Positions 50,022 through 60,122 are shown, counted from the first letter of the stretch. The stretch is DNA of 64,000 nt from Comamonadaceae bacterium ALPHA2B (GCA_005503065.1 SCOE01000026.1:18132-82131), one strand, 5' to 3'. The notes: generated by a model not told the origin, from the sequence alone. Made by a program: numbers and translations.

Positions 50022-51929
50022 ATGATCCAGATCACGCTTCCCGACAACTCGCGTCGCGAGTTCCCCGGTCCCGTCTCGGTGGCCGACGTGGCCCAGTCCA
50101 TCGGCCCCGGGCTCGCCAAGATGACGGTCGCCGGCAAGGTGGACGGCCGGCTGGTTGACGCCAGCGACATCATCGACCACGACGCCAGGCTCCAGATCAT
50201 CACGCCGAAGGACGACGAGGGCCTGGAAATCATCCGCCACTCGACGGCTCACCTGGTGGGCCACGCGGTGAAGCAGCTCTATCCCACGGCGAAGATGGTG
50301 ATCGGTCCGGTCATCGACGAAGGCTTCTACTACGACATCGCTTACGAGCGGCCTTTCACGCCGGAAGACATGGCCGCGATCGAGCAGCGCATGAAGGAGC
50401 TCATCGCGCAGGACTACGACGTCGTCAAGAAGATGACGCCGCGGGCCGAGGTGATCGAGGTCTTCAAGGCGCGCGGCGAGGACTACAAGCTGCGCCTGGT
50501 GGAGGACATGCCCGACGAGCAGGCCATGGGCCTGTACTACCACCAGGAATACGTGGACATGTGCCGCGGCCCGCACGTGCCGAATACGCGCTTCCTGAAG
50601 GTGTTCAAGCTGACGAAGCTGGCGGGCGCCTACTGGCGCGGCGACGCCAAGAACGAGCAGCTGCAGCGCATCTACGGCACGGCCTGGGCCGACAAGAAGC
50701 AGCTCGATGCGTACATCCAGCGCATCGAGGAGGCCGAGAAGCGCGACCATCGCAGGCTCGGCAAGGAACTGGACCTGTTCCACATCGACGAAGTGGCGCC
50801 GGGCCTCGTGTTCTGGCATCCCAAGGGCTGGGCCTTGTGGCAGGCGGTGGAGCAGTACATGCGCACGGTGTACCGCGAGACGGGCTACCAGGAGGTGAAG
50901 GGCCCGCAGATCCTCGACAAGAGCCTGTGGGAGAAGACGGGCCACTGGCAGAACTACCGCGAGAACATGTTCACGACGGAATCGGAGAAGCGCGACTATG
51001 CGCTCAAGCCGATGAACTGCCCCGGGCACGTCATCATTTTCAAGAACGACCTGCGCAGCTACCGCGACCTGCCGATCCGCTATGGCGAATTTGGCCAGTG
51101 CCATCGCAACGAGCCCAGCGGCGCGCTGCACGGGATCATGCGCGTGCGCGGCTTCACGCAGGACGATGGCCACATCTTCTGCACGGAGGACCAGATCCTC
51201 GACGAGTGCGTGGCGTACACGGCGCAGTTGCAGAAGGTGTATGCCGATTTCGGCTTCACGGACATCCTCTACAAGGTCGCGACGCGTCCGGACAACCGGG
51301 TCGGTTCCGACGAGCTGTGGGACAAGGCCGAGCATGCGGTGATGGAAGCGCTGCGTCGTTCGGGCGTGGATTTCGTCATCGCACCGGGCGACGGCGCCTT
51401 CTACGGCCCCAAGATCGAGTACACGCTGCGCGACGCCATCGGCCGCCAATGGCAGTGCGGCACGATGCAGGTGGACTTCAACACGGCGGAGCGCCTTGGC
51501 GCCGACTACGTGACGGAATCGAGCGGCCGTGCGCACCCGGTGATGCTCCATCGAGCCATCGTCGGCAGCCTCGAGCGCTTCATCGGCATGCTGGTCGAGC
51601 ACCACGCGGGCGCCTTGCCCGCCTGGCTGGCCCCGGTGCAGGTCGCGGTGCTCAACATCAGCGAAGGACAAGCCGATTACGCCGCCGAAGTGGCGAAAAC
51701 GCTGCGGAATCAAGGGTTTAGGGTGGCGCTGGACCTGCACAACGAGAAGATCACGTATAAAATACGGAAGCATTCGTTGCAAAAGCTCCCTTACATCGTT
51801 GTCGTGGGCGACAAGGAAAAGGAAGCCGGCGCCGTCGCAGTGCGCGCCCGGGGCAATATCGACCTCGGTGCAATGTCGGTGGAGGCGTTCTCCCAAAAGA
51901 TCGCCGACGACATCTCTCACAAGCGTTGA
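50022..51929 (+). CDS. thrS: Threonyl-tRNA synthetase
   Basis: A 635-residue class II aminoacyl-tRNA synthetase that charges tRNA-Thr. The N-terminal TGS domain ([30 protein letters not shown]) precedes an editing domain with [14 protein letters not shown]. The catalytic core has the zinc ligands ([10 protein letters not shown]), motif 2 ([34 protein letters not shown]) and motif 3 ([21 protein letters not shown]). The anticodon-binding domain follows. It is the first gene of the thrS-infC-rpmI-rplT block, downstream of a Thr-codon leader and attenuator. Confidence 0.97.
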   Translation: MIQITLPDNSRREFPGPVSVADVAQSIGPGLAKMTVAGKVDGRLVDASDIIDHDARLQIITPKDDEGLEIIRHSTAHLVGHAVKQLYPTAKMVIGPVIDEGFYYDIAYERPFTPEDMAAIEQRMKELIAQDYDVVKKMTPRAEVIEVFKARGEDYKLRLVEDMPDEQAMGLYYHQEYVDMCRGPHVPNTRFLKVFKLTKLAGAYWRGDAKNEQLQRIYGTAWADKKQLDAYIQRIEEAEKRDHRRLGKELDLFHIDEVAPGLVFWHPKGWALWQAVEQYMRTVYRETGYQEVKGPQILDKSLWEKTGHWQNYRENMFTTESEKRDYALKPMNCPGHVIIFKNDLRSYRDLPIRYGEFGQCHRNEPSGALHGIMRVRGFTQDDGHIFCTEDQILDECVAYTAQLQKVYADFGFTDILYKVATRPDNRVGSDELWDKAEHAVMEALRRSGVDFVIAPGDGAFYGPKIEYTLRDAIGRQWQCGTMQVDFNTAERLGADYVTESSGRAHPVMLHRAIVGSLERFIGMLVEHHAGALPAWLAPVQVAVLNISEGQADYAAEVAKTLRNQGFRVALDLHNEKITYKIRKHSLQKLPYIVVVGDKEKEAGAVAVRARGNIDLGAMSVEAFSQKIADDISHKR

Positions 51930-51997
51930 CCGGAGACGACCCGGGCCTCGGCCTGGGTTCCGAATCGCCGTTTGTGCGCGTGCCTGCTGCGGCATTC

Positions 51998-52014
51998 GCT
52001 ACGTTTTTTGTAGC
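51998..52014 (+). repeat. Isolated GCTAC-N7-GTAGC hairpin before infC
   Basis: GCTACGTTTTTTGTAGC resembles the hairpin of the dispersed GCTAT repeat but has no GC-rich tail. It lies between thrS and infC, 9 bases ahead of the AAAGGA ribosome binding site of infC, where it could influence translation. Confidence 0.55.
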
Positions 52015-52037
52015 AAACAGACCAAAGGATCGAAGCC

Positions 52038-52628
52038 ATCGCTACTGCATTTCGCGACCGCCGCCAGCGCGAGGAACGCCAACACCGCCTGAACCGGGAA
52101 ATCATGGCCCCGGAAGTCCGCCTTTTCGGCCCCGACAACGAAGCGCTGGGCGTTGTCAGCCTGCAGGAGGCCTTGCGCCTTGCGGGCGAATACGACGTGG
52201 ACCTGGTCGAGACGGTAGCCGCCGCCAATCCGCCGGTCTGCCGGCTGATCGAGTACGGCAAGTTCAAGTTTCTCGAGCAGAAGAAGGCCGCCGAAGCGAA
52301 GTCGAAGCAGAAGGTCATCGAGGTCAAGGAAATCAAGTTCCGGCCCGGTACCGACGACGGCGACTACAACATCAAGATGCGCAACATCCGGCGCTTCCTG
52401 GACGAAGGCGACAAGTGCAAGATCACCTTGCGCTTTCGCGGGCGTGAGATTACGCACCAGGAGCTCGGCTTGGCGCTCCTGCAGCGCATCCGCGACGAAC
52501 TGGGCGATGCGATCGTTGTGGAGCAGTTCCCCAAGCTCGAAGGCCGGCAGATGATCATGATGATCGCGCCGGGCCGCAAGAAGGCGGGCGGGACGGCCAA
52601 GTCGGCGACGGAACCGGCCGCCGCCTGA
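52038..52628 (+). CDS. infC: Translation initiation factor IF-3 (ATC start)
   Basis: IF-3 keeps 30S subunits free and checks initiator tRNA. In frame upstream of the first ATG (52104) the reading continues as [22 protein letters not shown], the conserved N-terminus of this protein. It begins with ATC at 52038, with AAAGGA 8 bases ahead, so the start is probably this rare codon, giving 196 residues. The body has [25 protein letters not shown] and [24 protein letters not shown]. Rare ATT-type starts are used for autoregulation of infC in other bacteria; the same role is inferred here. Confidence 0.93.
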   Translation: MATAFRDRRQREERQHRLNREIMAPEVRLFGPDNEALGVVSLQEALRLAGEYDVDLVETVAAANPPVCRLIEYGKFKFLEQKKAAEAKSKQKVIEVKEIKFRPGTDDGDYNIKMRNIRRFLDEGDKCKITLRFRGREITHQELGLALLQRIRDELGDAIVVEQFPKLEGRQMIMMIAPGRKKAGGTAKSATEPAAA

Positions 52629-52792
52629 TGCGTGGCAAGGCTCGTCTCTTCGAGCGGGCCATGGGTTGAAGAAGGGATTTCGCGGCAGCCGGCCTTCGGG
52701 TGGCTTCCGCGGGATGAAGAAGTGCCTCGAGGGCCAACAAGTCCGTGGAGCATCCACGGCGCCTTGCGAGCACAACGAAAAGGAGCATGTAC
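52629..52792 (+). promoter_or_regulatory. infC-rpmI intergenic region with stable hairpins
   Basis: This 164-base space contains a UUCG-loop hairpin (AGCC-G-GCC, TTCG, GGT-GGCT around 52688-52707) and a perfect 7-bp hairpin (CCGTGGA, GCA, TCCACGG at 52743-52759) about 20 bases ahead of the rpmI ribosome binding site. In several bacteria L20 binds such structure to repress its own operon; an L20-leader role is inferred. No second promoter is obvious. Confidence 0.45.
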
Positions 52793-52996
52793 ATGCCCAA
52801 AATGAAGACCAAGAGCAGCGCGAAGAAGCGTTTTCGCGTTCGTCCCGGTGGCACCGTCAAGCGCGGTCAAGCCTTCAAGCGTCACATCCTGACCAAGAAG
52901 ACCACCAAGAACAAGCGCCACCTGCGCGGTGCGGTGACGGTTCACGAGACCAACATGGTCTCGATGGCCGCCATGCTGCCCGGCCAAGGCATTTGA
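52793..52996 (+). CDS. rpmI: 50S ribosomal protein L35
   Basis: A 67-residue, highly basic protein. [36 protein letters not shown] is the L35 signature, and the length is normal. The start at 52793 is preceded by AAAGGAG; an earlier in-frame ATG lacks one. It lies 28 bases ahead of rplT in the usual order. Confidence 0.98.
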   Translation: MPKMKTKSSAKKRFRVRPGGTVKRGQAFKRHILTKKTTKNKRHLRGAVTVHETNMVSMAAMLPGQGI

Positions 52997-53024
52997 TCAA
53001 CCGACGAACTAGGAAGGATTCAAT

Positions 53025-53384
53025 ATGCCTCGCGTCAAACGTGGTGTAACCGCTCGCGCCCGCCACAAGAAGGTTCTCGCCCTCGCCAAGGGCTTCCGCG
53101 GCCGTCGCGGCAATGTCTTCCGCATCGCCAAGCAGGCGGTGATGAAGGCGGGCCAGTACGCCTACCGTGACCGTCGTACCAAGAAGCGCGTGTTCCGCCA
53201 GCTGTGGATCGCGCGTATCAACGCCGCCTCGCGGGAACTGGGCCTGACCTACAGCCAGTTCGCCAACGGCATTCGCAAGGCCGGTATCGAGATCGACCGC
53301 AAGGTCCTGGCCGATATCGCCGTGCACGACAAGGCCGCATTTGCCGGCATCGTGGAGCAGGTCAAGGCCAAGCTGGCTGCTTGA
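53025..53384 (+). CDS. rplT: 50S ribosomal protein L20
   Basis: A 119-residue 23S-rRNA-binding protein. [54 protein letters not shown] is the standard L20 beginning, and [26 protein letters not shown] completes the core. It is essential for early 50S assembly and often represses the infC-rpmI-rplT message. AGGAAGGA precedes the start. Confidence 0.98.
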   Translation: MPRVKRGVTARARHKKVLALAKGFRGRRGNVFRIAKQAVMKAGQYAYRDRRTKKRVFRQLWIARINAASRELGLTYSQFANGIRKAGIEIDRKVLADIAVHDKAAFAGIVEQVKAKLAA

Positions 53385-53399
53385 TCCTGAAGCGGGCTG

Positions 53400-53470
53400 C
53401 TATCGTTTCGATAGCTGCTCGCGCCCACGGTACAAGGGCTGGCGCTTCAAAAGCACCAGCCCTTTTTTAT
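53400..53470 (+). repeat. Dispersed repeat copy 5, with intrinsic terminator
   Basis: Hairpin GCTATCGTTTCGATAGC (53400-53416) is followed by GCTCGCGCCCACGG and then a strong terminator: AGGGCTGG, a 16-base loop, CCAGCCCT, T-run (about 53437-53468). It sits between rplT and pheS, so it may end part of the thrS-infC-rpmI-rplT transcript, with some read-through into pheST. No phenylalanine-rich leader ORF was found here. Confidence 0.8.
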
Positions 53471-53493
53471 TTCCCTTTCGCATTCCGGATCCC

Positions 53494-54564
53494 ATGAACG
53501 AGCTGGACACCCTGGTCGCCAACGCCCGTGCCGCCTTCGCCGACGCCAAGGCGCCGGCAGAACTCGAAAACGCCAAGGCGCAGTTTCTCGGCAAGTCGGG
53601 CCGCGTGACCGAACTGATGAAGGGCATGGCTCAGCTCAGCGTCGACGAGAAGAAATCCCGCGGGGCCGCCATCAACATCGCCAAGCAGGCCATCGAGGCC
53701 GCATTGGCCGAGCGTCGTCAGCAGTTGGCCGACGAGGAACTGGCCGTGCAACTGCGCGCCGAGGCGCTGGACGTCACCTTGCCCGGGAGGCGCCGCGGCG
53801 CGGGTGGGCTGCACCCGGTCAGCCGCACGCTGGAGCGCATCGAGGCGATCTTCGGCAGCATGGGCTTCGATGTGGCCGACGGCCCCGAGATCGAGAGCGA
53901 CTGGCATTCGTTCACGTCGCTGAACAACCCGCCGAACCACCCGGCGCGCTCGATGCAGGACACCTTCTACGTCGACATCCAGGGCGACGACGGCATTCCC
54001 TACAACCTGCGGCCGCACACCAGCCCGATGCAGGTGCGCTACGCCCACCAGCAGGTGAAGAAGCACGCTGCGCTGTTCGAGGCGGCGGCCAAGGACCCCT
54101 CGGTGACTGCGCCCGAAATCCGCGTGATCGCCCCGGGCCGCACGTACCGCGTGGACAGCGACGCCACCCACTCGCCCATGTTCCACCAGTGCGAGGGTCT
54201 GTGGCTGGGCGCGAACGTGAGCTTCAAGGACCTGAAGGTCGTCTTCACCGACTTCTGCCGCACCTTCTTCGAGAGCGAAGACCTGGTGCTGCGCTTTCGT
54301 CCCAGTTTTTTCCCCTTCACCGAGCCTAGCGCCGAGATCGACATCCAGTTCCAGAGCGGTCCGCTGGCCGGGCGCTGGCTCGAAGTGGCGGGCTCCGGCC
54401 AGGTGCACCCGAACGTCGTGCGCAACATGGGGCTGGACCCCGAACGCTACATCGGCTTCGCCTTCGGCATGGGGCCCGACCGCCTCACGATGCTGCGTTA
54501 CGGCGTGAACGACCTGCGCCTGTTCTTCGACGGCGACCTGCGCTTCCTCTCGCAGTTCCAGTGA
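53494..54564 (+). CDS. pheS: Phenylalanyl-tRNA synthetase alpha subunit
   Basis: A 356-residue class II synthetase subunit. The N-terminal coiled-coil region ([22 protein letters not shown]) is followed by motif 2-like segments: [40 protein letters not shown] and [28 protein letters not shown]. Motif 3 is at the end ([24 protein letters not shown]). It forms a heterotetramer with PheT. The start follows a long T-run of a terminator. Confidence 0.97.
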   Translation: MNELDTLVANARAAFADAKAPAELENAKAQFLGKSGRVTELMKGMAQLSVDEKKSRGAAINIAKQAIEAALAERRQQLADEELAVQLRAEALDVTLPGRRRGAGGLHPVSRTLERIEAIFGSMGFDVADGPEIESDWHSFTSLNNPPNHPARSMQDTFYVDIQGDDGIPYNLRPHTSPMQVRYAHQQVKKHAALFEAAAKDPSVTAPEIRVIAPGRTYRVDSDATHSPMFHQCEGLWLGANVSFKDLKVVFTDFCRTFFESEDLVLRFRPSFFPFTEPSAEIDIQFQSGPLAGRWLEVAGSGQVHPNVVRNMGLDPERYIGFAFGMGPDRLTMLRYGVNDLRLFFDGDLRFLSQFQ

Positions 54565-54606
54565 TTCCCTGGCGCCTTCCCGAATAGATTCAAAGAGACC
54601 GAAGCA

Positions 54607-57033
54607 ATGCAATTTCCCGAGTCCTGGTTGCGCGAGTTCTGCAACCCGCCGCTCACGAGCGAGGAACTGGCCGACACGCTGACCATGGGCGGCTTCGAGG
54701 TCGAGGAGCGCCGTCCTGCCGCACCGCCCTTCACGAAGATCGTTGTCGGCGAGATCAAGGACGCTGTGCAGCACCCCAACGCCGACCGCCTGCGGGTGTG
54801 CCAGGTGGACGTGGGGCAGGGCGACTTGCTCAACATCGTCTGCGGCGCGCCGAATGCGCGCGTCGGCATCAAGGTGCCCACGGCGCTGGTCGGTGCCGAA
54901 CTGCCGCCGGGCGAGGACGGCAAGCCCTTCCACATCAAGCTTGGCAAGCTGCGCGGCGTCGAGAGCCAGGGCATGCTGTGTTCGGCGCGGGAGCTGCAGC
55001 TGAGCGAAGACCACGGCGGCCTGCTCGAGCTGGCCGCCGAGGCGCCCGTCGGCACCGACATTCGCGAGTGGCTGCGCCTGGACGACACGCTGCTCACGCT
55101 CAAGCTCACGCCCAACCTGGCCCATGGCCTGTCGGTCTATGGCATCGCGCGCGAGCTGGCTGCGCTCACGGGCACGCCGCTGCGCACGCCGGCCATCGAG
55201 CCCGTGGTGCCGCAGCACGACGACAAGCTGGCCGTGAAGGTCGAGGCTCCGGATCTGTGTGGCCGCTTTTCCGGCCGCATCGTGCGCGGCGTGAACACGC
55301 AGGCGACCACGCCCGCATGGATGGTCGACCGCCTCGCGCGCTGCGGGCAGCGCAGCGTGACGGCGCTGGTCGACATCTCGAACTACGTGATGTTCGAGTA
55401 CGGCCAGCCCTCCCACATCTTCGACCTCGACAAGATCCATGGTGGCCTCACGGTGCGCTGGGGCCGAGCGGGGGAGCAGCTCAAGCTGCTCAATGGCAAC
55501 ACCATCACCGTCGACGAGAACGTCGGTGTGATCGCCGATGACAAGGAAGTGGAATCGCTCGCCGGCATCATGGGTGGCGATGCGACCTCGGTGTCCGACG
55601 ACACGCGCAACATCTACGTCGAAGCCGCGTTCTGGTGGCCCGAAGCGGTGCAGGGCCGTTCGCGCCGCTTCAACTTCTCGACCGATGCCGGCCACCGCTA
55701 CGAGCGTGGCGTCGATCCGAGCCGCACGGTGCAGGTGATCGAGCGCATCACGCAGCTGATCCAGGAGATCTGCGGCGGCCAGGCCGGTCCGATCGACGAC
55801 CAGACGCTCAAGCTGCCCGAACGCAAGCCCGTGACCCTGCGCGTGGCGCGCGCCGAGCGCGTCATCGGCATGCCACTCACGCAGGCGCAGTGCGCTGACG
55901 CGCTCCGGCGTCTTGGCTTCTCGCTGGAGGAAGGCGAGGGCACGATCACGGTCACGCCGCCGCCGCACCGATTCGATCTTTCGATCGAGGAAGACCTGAT
56001 CGAGGAAGTCGCCCGGCTGGTCGGCTACCAGCACCTGCCCACCACGCCGCCGTTGGCGCCGATCGCTGCGCGCGTCCGGCCCGAGGGGCAGCGCAGCCGC
56101 TTCGACGTGCGCCACCGCCTTGCCGCACTGGGCTACCAGGAGACGATCAATTTCAGCTTCGTCGAGGCCGAATGGGAGCGCGACCTGGCCGGCAATGCCG
56201 ACCCGGTGAAACTCCTGAATCCCATCGCCAGCCAGATGAGCGTGATGCGGTCGTCACTTGTCGGCTCGCTGCTGCAGGTGCTCAAGTTCAACCTGGACCG
56301 CAAGGCGCCCCGTGTGCGCGTGTTCGAGCTCGGCCGCGTCTTCCTGCGCGATTCGAGCGTGGCCACCACCGACAGCACGGTCAAGGGCGTGCGCCAGCCG
56401 ATGCGCGTGGCCGGGCTCGCCTGGGGCGATGCGCAAGCGGCACGCTGGGAGGGCAAGCCGCAGCGCGCCGACTTCTACGACGCCAAGGGCGATGTGGAAG
56501 CGCTTCTGGCGCCCGTCTTGCCGACCTTCGAGCGCACCGAGCATCCCGCGCTGCATCCCGGCCGCGCCGCGCGCGTGCTGCTCGGCGGCCGCGAGATCGG
56601 CGTGGTCGGCGAACTGCATCCACGCTGGCGCCAGCAATGGGACTTCGCCCAGGCGCCGGTGCTGTTCGAACTGGATCTCGACGCCGTGACGGCGCGCACC
56701 GTGCCCGTTGCCCAGCCGGTGGCCAAGCACCAGGCCGTGGAGCGTGATATCGCGCTCGTGGTGGCCGAGTCGGTCGCGGCAGGTGCCGTGCTCGATGCGG
56801 CGCGCGCCGCGCCCACCCAGGGCCTGCTGCGTGATGCGGTGTTGTTCGACATCTACCGTCCGCAATCCGGCGCCGCGTCGACGGGCGGTCTGGCCGAAGG
56901 CGAGAAGAGCCTGGCCGTGCGGCTGAGCTTCCAGAGCGACGCGAGTTCGCTCACCGACGAACAGGTGGACATGGCCGTGCAGGCCGTGCTGGCGCAGGCC
57001 GCGGCAGCGGTCGGCGCGCGTCTGCGTGCCTGA
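54607..57033 (+). CDS. pheT: Phenylalanyl-tRNA synthetase beta subunit
   Basis: An 808-residue subunit with the tRNA-binding domain at the N-terminus ([55 protein letters not shown]), B3/B4 editing domain, B5 and the C-terminal anticodon-binding domain ([25 protein letters not shown]). Normal length. It starts 42 bases after pheS and ends just before ihfA. Confidence 0.97.
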   Translation: MQFPESWLREFCNPPLTSEELADTLTMGGFEVEERRPAAPPFTKIVVGEIKDAVQHPNADRLRVCQVDVGQGDLLNIVCGAPNARVGIKVPTALVGAELPPGEDGKPFHIKLGKLRGVESQGMLCSARELQLSEDHGGLLELAAEAPVGTDIREWLRLDDTLLTLKLTPNLAHGLSVYGIARELAALTGTPLRTPAIEPVVPQHDDKLAVKVEAPDLCGRFSGRIVRGVNTQATTPAWMVDRLARCGQRSVTALVDISNYVMFEYGQPSHIFDLDKIHGGLTVRWGRAGEQLKLLNGNTITVDENVGVIADDKEVESLAGIMGGDATSVSDDTRNIYVEAAFWWPEAVQGRSRRFNFSTDAGHRYERGVDPSRTVQVIERITQLIQEICGGQAGPIDDQTLKLPERKPVTLRVARAERVIGMPLTQAQCADALRRLGFSLEEGEGTITVTPPPHRFDLSIEEDLIEEVARLVGYQHLPTTPPLAPIAARVRPEGQRSRFDVRHRLAALGYQETINFSFVEAEWERDLAGNADPVKLLNPIASQMSVMRSSLVGSLLQVLKFNLDRKAPRVRVFELGRVFLRDSSVATTDSTVKGVRQPMRVAGLAWGDAQAARWEGKPQRADFYDAKGDVEALLAPVLPTFERTEHPALHPGRAARVLLGGREIGVVGELHPRWRQQWDFAQAPVLFELDLDAVTARTVPVAQPVAKHQAVERDIALVVAESVAAGAVLDAARAAPTQGLLRDAVLFDIYRPQSGAASTGGLAEGEKSLAVRLSFQSDASSLTDEQVDMAVQAVLAQAAAAVGARLRA

Positions 57034-57049
57034 TCAGGAGACATCGGCC

Positions 57050-57412
57050 ATGGAATTCACCATCGAGGCCCTCGAGACGCCGGCGCTTACCAAGGCGCAG
57101 TTGGCCGACCTGCTGTTCGAGCAGATCGGCTTGAACAAGCGCGAGGCGAAGGACATGGTCGAAGCCTTCTTCGACCTCATCGCGGCGCGCCTGATCGAGG
57201 GCGATGACGTCAAGATCTCGGGCTTCGGCAACTTCCAGATCCGCACCAAGGCGCCGCGGCCGGGCCGCAATCCGCGCACCGGCGAGCACATCCCGATCGG
57301 TGCACGTCGCGTAGCGACCTTCCACGCCAGCGCGAAACTCAAGGAACAGATTCACGGATTGCCGACCAGCGAGGGCACCGGCAGCGTCGAATGGAGCATC
57401 GAAGGCGAATAA
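57050..57412 (+). CDS. ihfA: Integration host factor alpha subunit
   Basis: A 120-residue HU/IHF-family DNA-bending protein. [83 protein letters not shown] contains the DNA-intercalating proline arm. The start at 57050 has AGGAG 9 bases ahead; an earlier GTG overlaps the pheT stop. The C-terminal extension is slightly longer than in E. coli IHF-alpha. Confidence 0.97.
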   Translation: MEFTIEALETPALTKAQLADLLFEQIGLNKREAKDMVEAFFDLIAARLIEGDDVKISGFGNFQIRTKAPRPGRNPRTGEHIPIGARRVATFHASAKLKEQIHGLPTSEGTGSVEWSIEGE

Positions 57413-57486
57413 GCGCTTTGCGCTGGCAAGGCGCGTGGAGTAACCTCTGAGGTTTACCGCGCACCGTGTTGATTTCAATCGAGAAA

Positions 57487-58002
57487 ATGGCCGAGAAGCA
57501 GGCCGGCGTTCATGCCGGGGGATCGCTCCCACCCATCCCCGTCAAACGCTACTTCACGATCGGTGAGGTGGGCGAGCTGTGCGGCGTCAAACCGCACGTG
57601 CTGCGCTACTGGGAGCAGGAATTCACGCAGTTGCGGCCCATGAAGCGCCGCGGCAACCGCCGCTATTACCAGCACCATGAAGTGCTGATGATCCGCCGCA
57701 TCCGCGATCTGCTGTACGACCAGGGCTTCACGATCAGCGGCGCGCGCAACAAGTTGCAGGAACTCGTGCAGATCGAGCGCGGTCGGCGCAAGGCTGGCGA
57801 GGACGTCGAGGCCATGGTGGTCGATGCAGATGCAGCAGTCGACGCGCCGCTTGAGGAGGACGAAGACGCCGGCGTGCACGAGGAGCGCGCTGCGTGGTAC
57901 GCGACCACGTCGATGCCGTTCGTCGTGCTCGACCGCACGCAGCTGGCGCAGCTGCGCAGCGAGCTTGTCGAGATTCGCGAGCTTTTGGCCGCAACTTACT
58001 GA
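57487..58002 (+). CDS. MerR-family transcriptional regulator
   Basis: A 171-residue regulator. YFTIGEVGELCGVKPHVLRYWEQEFTQLRPMKRRGNRRYYQHHEVLMIRRIRDLLYDQGFTISGARNKL is a MerR winged-helix domain with helix-turn-helix and wing. The C-terminal part is acidic and short, with no obvious metal-binding cysteines. A MerR gene next to ihfA and a tRNA is a familiar arrangement in beta-proteobacteria. A TTG seven codons earlier is an alternative start. Confidence 0.88.
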   Translation: MAEKQAGVHAGGSLPPIPVKRYFTIGEVGELCGVKPHVLRYWEQEFTQLRPMKRRGNRRYYQHHEVLMIRRIRDLLYDQGFTISGARNKLQELVQIERGRRKAGEDVEAMVVDADAAVDAPLEEDEDAGVHEERAAWYATTSMPFVVLDRTQLAQLRSELVEIRELLAATY

Positions 58003-58047
58003 TCGTCCTCGAGCAGGGGGCCAATCCCGGCATATAATGGCGGGCTT

Positions 58048-58124
58048 CGGTGTGTGGCGCAGCCTGGTAGCGCACTTGCATGGGGTGCAAGGGGTCGAAG
58101 GTTCGAATCCTTTCACACCGACCA
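58048..58124 (+). tRNA. tRNA-Pro (anticodon GGG)
   Basis: A 77-base cloverleaf with encoded CCA. The acceptor is CGGTGTG pairing with CACACCG; the T-arm has GGTTCGAATCC. The anticodon stem CTTGC / GCAAG encloses the loop ATGGGGT, giving anticodon GGG (Pro, codon CCC). The discriminator base is A. Confidence 0.95.
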
Positions 58125-58131
58125 AAACGTG

Positions 58132-58164
58132 AAGGCCGCTGGCGATGAGCCAGCGGCCTTTTTC
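58132..58164 (+). terminator. Intrinsic terminator after tRNA-Pro
   Basis: AAGGCCGCTGG, a 7-base loop, CCAGCGGCCTT, then T-rich sequence. It ends the tRNA transcript. Confidence 0.9.
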
Positions 58165-58253
58165 GTTTTTCGCATTCCTGCTCGTGACACCTGCATTTGC
58201 GGTGACTGCGCATCTTTCAGTGCATCGCGCGTGGTGCGTGGTGCTCAGACAAA

Positions 58254-58286
58254 AAGAAACCCGGCCACGCCTTCGCGTGCCGGGTC
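58254..58286 (-). terminator. Intrinsic terminator for the DUF4148 gene
   Basis: On the minus strand: ACCCGGCACGC, GAAG loop, GCGTGGCCGGGT (one-base bulge), then TTTCTTTTTG. It ends transcription of the DUF4148-like gene, 96 bases past its stop. The rest of 58165-58381 shows nothing else. Confidence 0.75.
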
Positions 58287-58381
58287 CTGCATTCAGGCGC
58301 CTCCCAGGCCCGTTCCTGGACCTCTTTCAGGCGGCGCCCGCCTGAGTGCATCGTGCGTGCCCCGTTGGGCACAAAGGGCGA

Positions 58382-58750
58382 TCAGAGCCCTGCGCTGCGG
58401 GTCGCGGCGCGACGCACGGCCAGGCTGCCCTGGGTGTATTGCGAAGGGATCGTGCTGTTCACGAAGGCCTTGCGGTCCAGGTTCCAGGTCGGGTCATGGG
58501 CGGCGGCAACGGCACCGGTGCGCACGGCGTTGCGGTCGGCCTGCGACACGATGGCGGCCGGCACGCCGGCGTTGGCGCCTTCGGCGTACGGGTTGGCCGA
58601 GTGGGCGGCCACGACGGCCTGCTGGTTCACTTCGGCGCGGCTGGCCACCGAGTTGATGGTGGTCACACCCTCGTATTCCTCCGCTTGCGCGACGCCAGCG
58701 GCGGCGACGAGGGAGAGGGCGGCGATGGCAATGATCTTCGAGGTCTTCAT
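58382..58750 (-). CDS. DUF4148-like small exported protein
   Basis: A 122-residue protein. The signal MKTSKIIAIAALSLVAAAGVAQAEEYEGV is cleaved after AQA, giving a short Ala- and Glu-rich mature protein. The pattern EVNQQAVVAAHSANPYAEGANAGVP and a later ADRNAVRTGAVAAAHDPTWNLDRKAFVNSTIP resemble DUF4148 proteins that are very common in Burkholderiales. Function unknown. AGGAGCAC precedes the start on the minus strand. Confidence 0.75.
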   Translation of the reverse strand: MKTSKIIAIAALSLVAAAGVAQAEEYEGVTTINSVASRAEVNQQAVVAAHSANPYAEGANAGVPAAIVSQADRNAVRTGAVAAAHDPTWNLDRKAFVNSTIPSQYTQGSLAVRRAATRSAGL

Positions 58751-59042
58751 GATGTGCTCCTAGCTTGGATAGCGTTTGAACAGAGCGGCTGGGCACCTGC
58801 CCGGATCCGCTTCGGGTCTGCGTTCAATCGCTGGCCCGTGGGATGAATTGTGGACCTCAAAGATAAGTAAAAACCCGCATGCTTCGGAACGGACTGTTCA
58901 CGCCGTCGAAACAATCGGGCGAAGTCGGCCGACATTCGTCCTGCGGGTGAGGTTGAGCGAGCCGGGGCGCGCAGCTCGGCCGGCGTGGCGGCCCAATGAC
59001 GTATCGGCGGTGGTCGGAAGACTGGGAGTCGCGGCTTGCGCC

Positions 59043-59255
59043 TCAGCGCTGCAGGCGCCACCAGCCGCCCTGCTCGGTCGGCAGCGGTGCCGTATCGAGT
59101 TGCTGCCAGGCGCTCTGCACGACGCGACGGCGCTGCTCGGCCTCCAGCGCACGCGCCATGCGGGCGGCGTCCCAACTGCCCGTGAGCGCCTCGCGGCGCC
59201 AAGTCTGTGCGAGGGTCTGCAGTTCGGTGTCGTCCAAGGCTTGCGGGGAGTCCAT
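59043..59255 (-). CDS. Small hypothetical protein
   Basis: A 70-residue protein, begins MDSPQALDDTELQTLAQTWRREALTGSWDAARMARALEAEQRRRV. No domain is recognised. Codon use looks real, and similar short 'ALDDTELQ..LAQTWRREAL..' proteins exist in Comamonadaceae as I recall. It lies 121 bases past the NlpD-like gene on the same strand and may share its transcript. The 58751-59042 stretch next to it has no other clear feature. Confidence 0.55.
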   Translation of the reverse strand: MDSPQALDDTELQTLAQTWRREALTGSWDAARMARALEAEQRRRVVQSAWQQLDTAPLPTEQGGWWRLQR

Positions 59256-59376
59256 CACGGCAGTCGCTCCGGGCTGGGGGAATGTCCGGAGCTTAGGGTG
59301 CGCGCGCCCGTCGGTCACTACGCCAAATGCCGCAGGCCAGGTGGCCGATGGACGGCGCGTCGGCCGTGCGGCGGCG

Positions 59377-59919
59377 TCAGCGTGCCTTGCCGTCCAGGTA
59401 GGGTTGCGGATCGACGGCCACACCCTGCTTGCGCACCTCGAAGTGCAGCTTCACGCGATCGGTGCCGCTCTTGCCCATCTCGGCAATCTGCTGCCCCTGG
59501 CGCACGGTGTCCTTTTCCTTGACCAGGATCTTCTGGGTGTGCGCGTAGGCCGTGAGGAACGTGTCGTTGTGCTTGACGATGACCATGTTGCCGTAGCCGC
59601 GCAGCTGGCCACCGACGAAGACGACCCGGCCGTCGGCCGAGGCCAGCACGGGGTCGCCGGCCTTCCCGCCGATGTCCAGGCCCTTGTTGCGGTTGCCGTC
59701 GAAGCGGCCGATGGTCGGGCCGTCGGCCGGCCGGATGAACGCGGCCGGTAGCCTCGGGGCCGGGGGCGCGGGGGACGCCGGCGCAGGCGCGGGCGACAAG
59801 GTAGGCGCCTCGCGCACCGGCGCCGGCTTCGGTGCCGGAGGCGGCGTGCTGGAGCAGCCGGCCACGACGGCGGCGACAGCGAGGATGAGGAGGGAAGAGC
59901 GGATCGTTGCGGAAGTCAT
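59377..59919 (-). CDS. NlpD-like LytM (M23) lipoprotein, degenerate active site
   Basis: A 180-residue lipoprotein. Signal with lipobox VVAGCSS (Cys near residue 22), then a Pro/Ala-rich linker, then a LytM domain: GRFDGNRNKGLDIGGKAGDPVLASADGRVVFVGGQLRGYGNMVIVKHNDTFLTAYAHTQKILVKEKDTVRQGQQIAEMG and KLHFEVRKQG. The first zinc His of active M23 enzymes is absent (NKGLDIG in place of H-x-G-x-D), as in E. coli NlpD and EnvC, which activate amidases rather than cut peptidoglycan. There is no LysM domain, so it is shorter than NlpD. Confidence 0.85.
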   Translation of the reverse strand: MTSATIRSSLLILAVAAVVAGCSSTPPPAPKPAPVREAPTLSPAPAPASPAPPAPRLPAAFIRPADGPTIGRFDGNRNKGLDIGGKAGDPVLASADGRVVFVGGQLRGYGNMVIVKHNDTFLTAYAHTQKILVKEKDTVRQGQQIAEMGKSGTDRVKLHFEVRKQGVAVDPQPYLDGKAR

Positions 59920-60044
59920 TGTTCTGTGTGTCCCGTCAGGCCCGCGCGGCGTTCGCCATGGCGGTCGCGCAGATGGATGCAACAGGTGCTCGAGGCGGCC
60001 GGCCGGGGGCAGGCCATCGCGCGGCACCGTCGAAGGATCGGATA

Positions 60045-60099
60045 GCTATGAAAATGATAGCTGCTCGCGCAGGCGCAGCGGGCGGCTATCCCCGATTTG
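60045..60099 (+). repeat. Dispersed GCTAT-N7-ATAGC repeat, copy 6
   Basis: GCTATGAAAATGATAGC (60045-60061), then TGCTCGCGCAGGCGCAGCGG and GATTTGTCG. It lies between the NlpD-like gene and the ABC exporter gene. Confidence 0.85.
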
Positions 60100-60122
60100 T
60101 CGTGTAAAGGTCGGACGCCCGC

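Noticed and set aside
52104..52628. infC starting at the first ATG
   Set aside because: It would drop the conserved N-terminal 22 residues; the ATC at 52038 has the ribosome binding site.
53385..53493. A phenylalanine-rich leader peptide before pheS, as in enterobacterial pheM
   Set aside because: No ATG/GTG with several Phe codons was found; only a dispersed repeat and a terminator are present.
57026..57412. ihfA starting at the GTG overlapping the pheT stop
   Set aside because: AGGAG sits 9 bases before the ATG at 57050, which gives the standard N-terminus.
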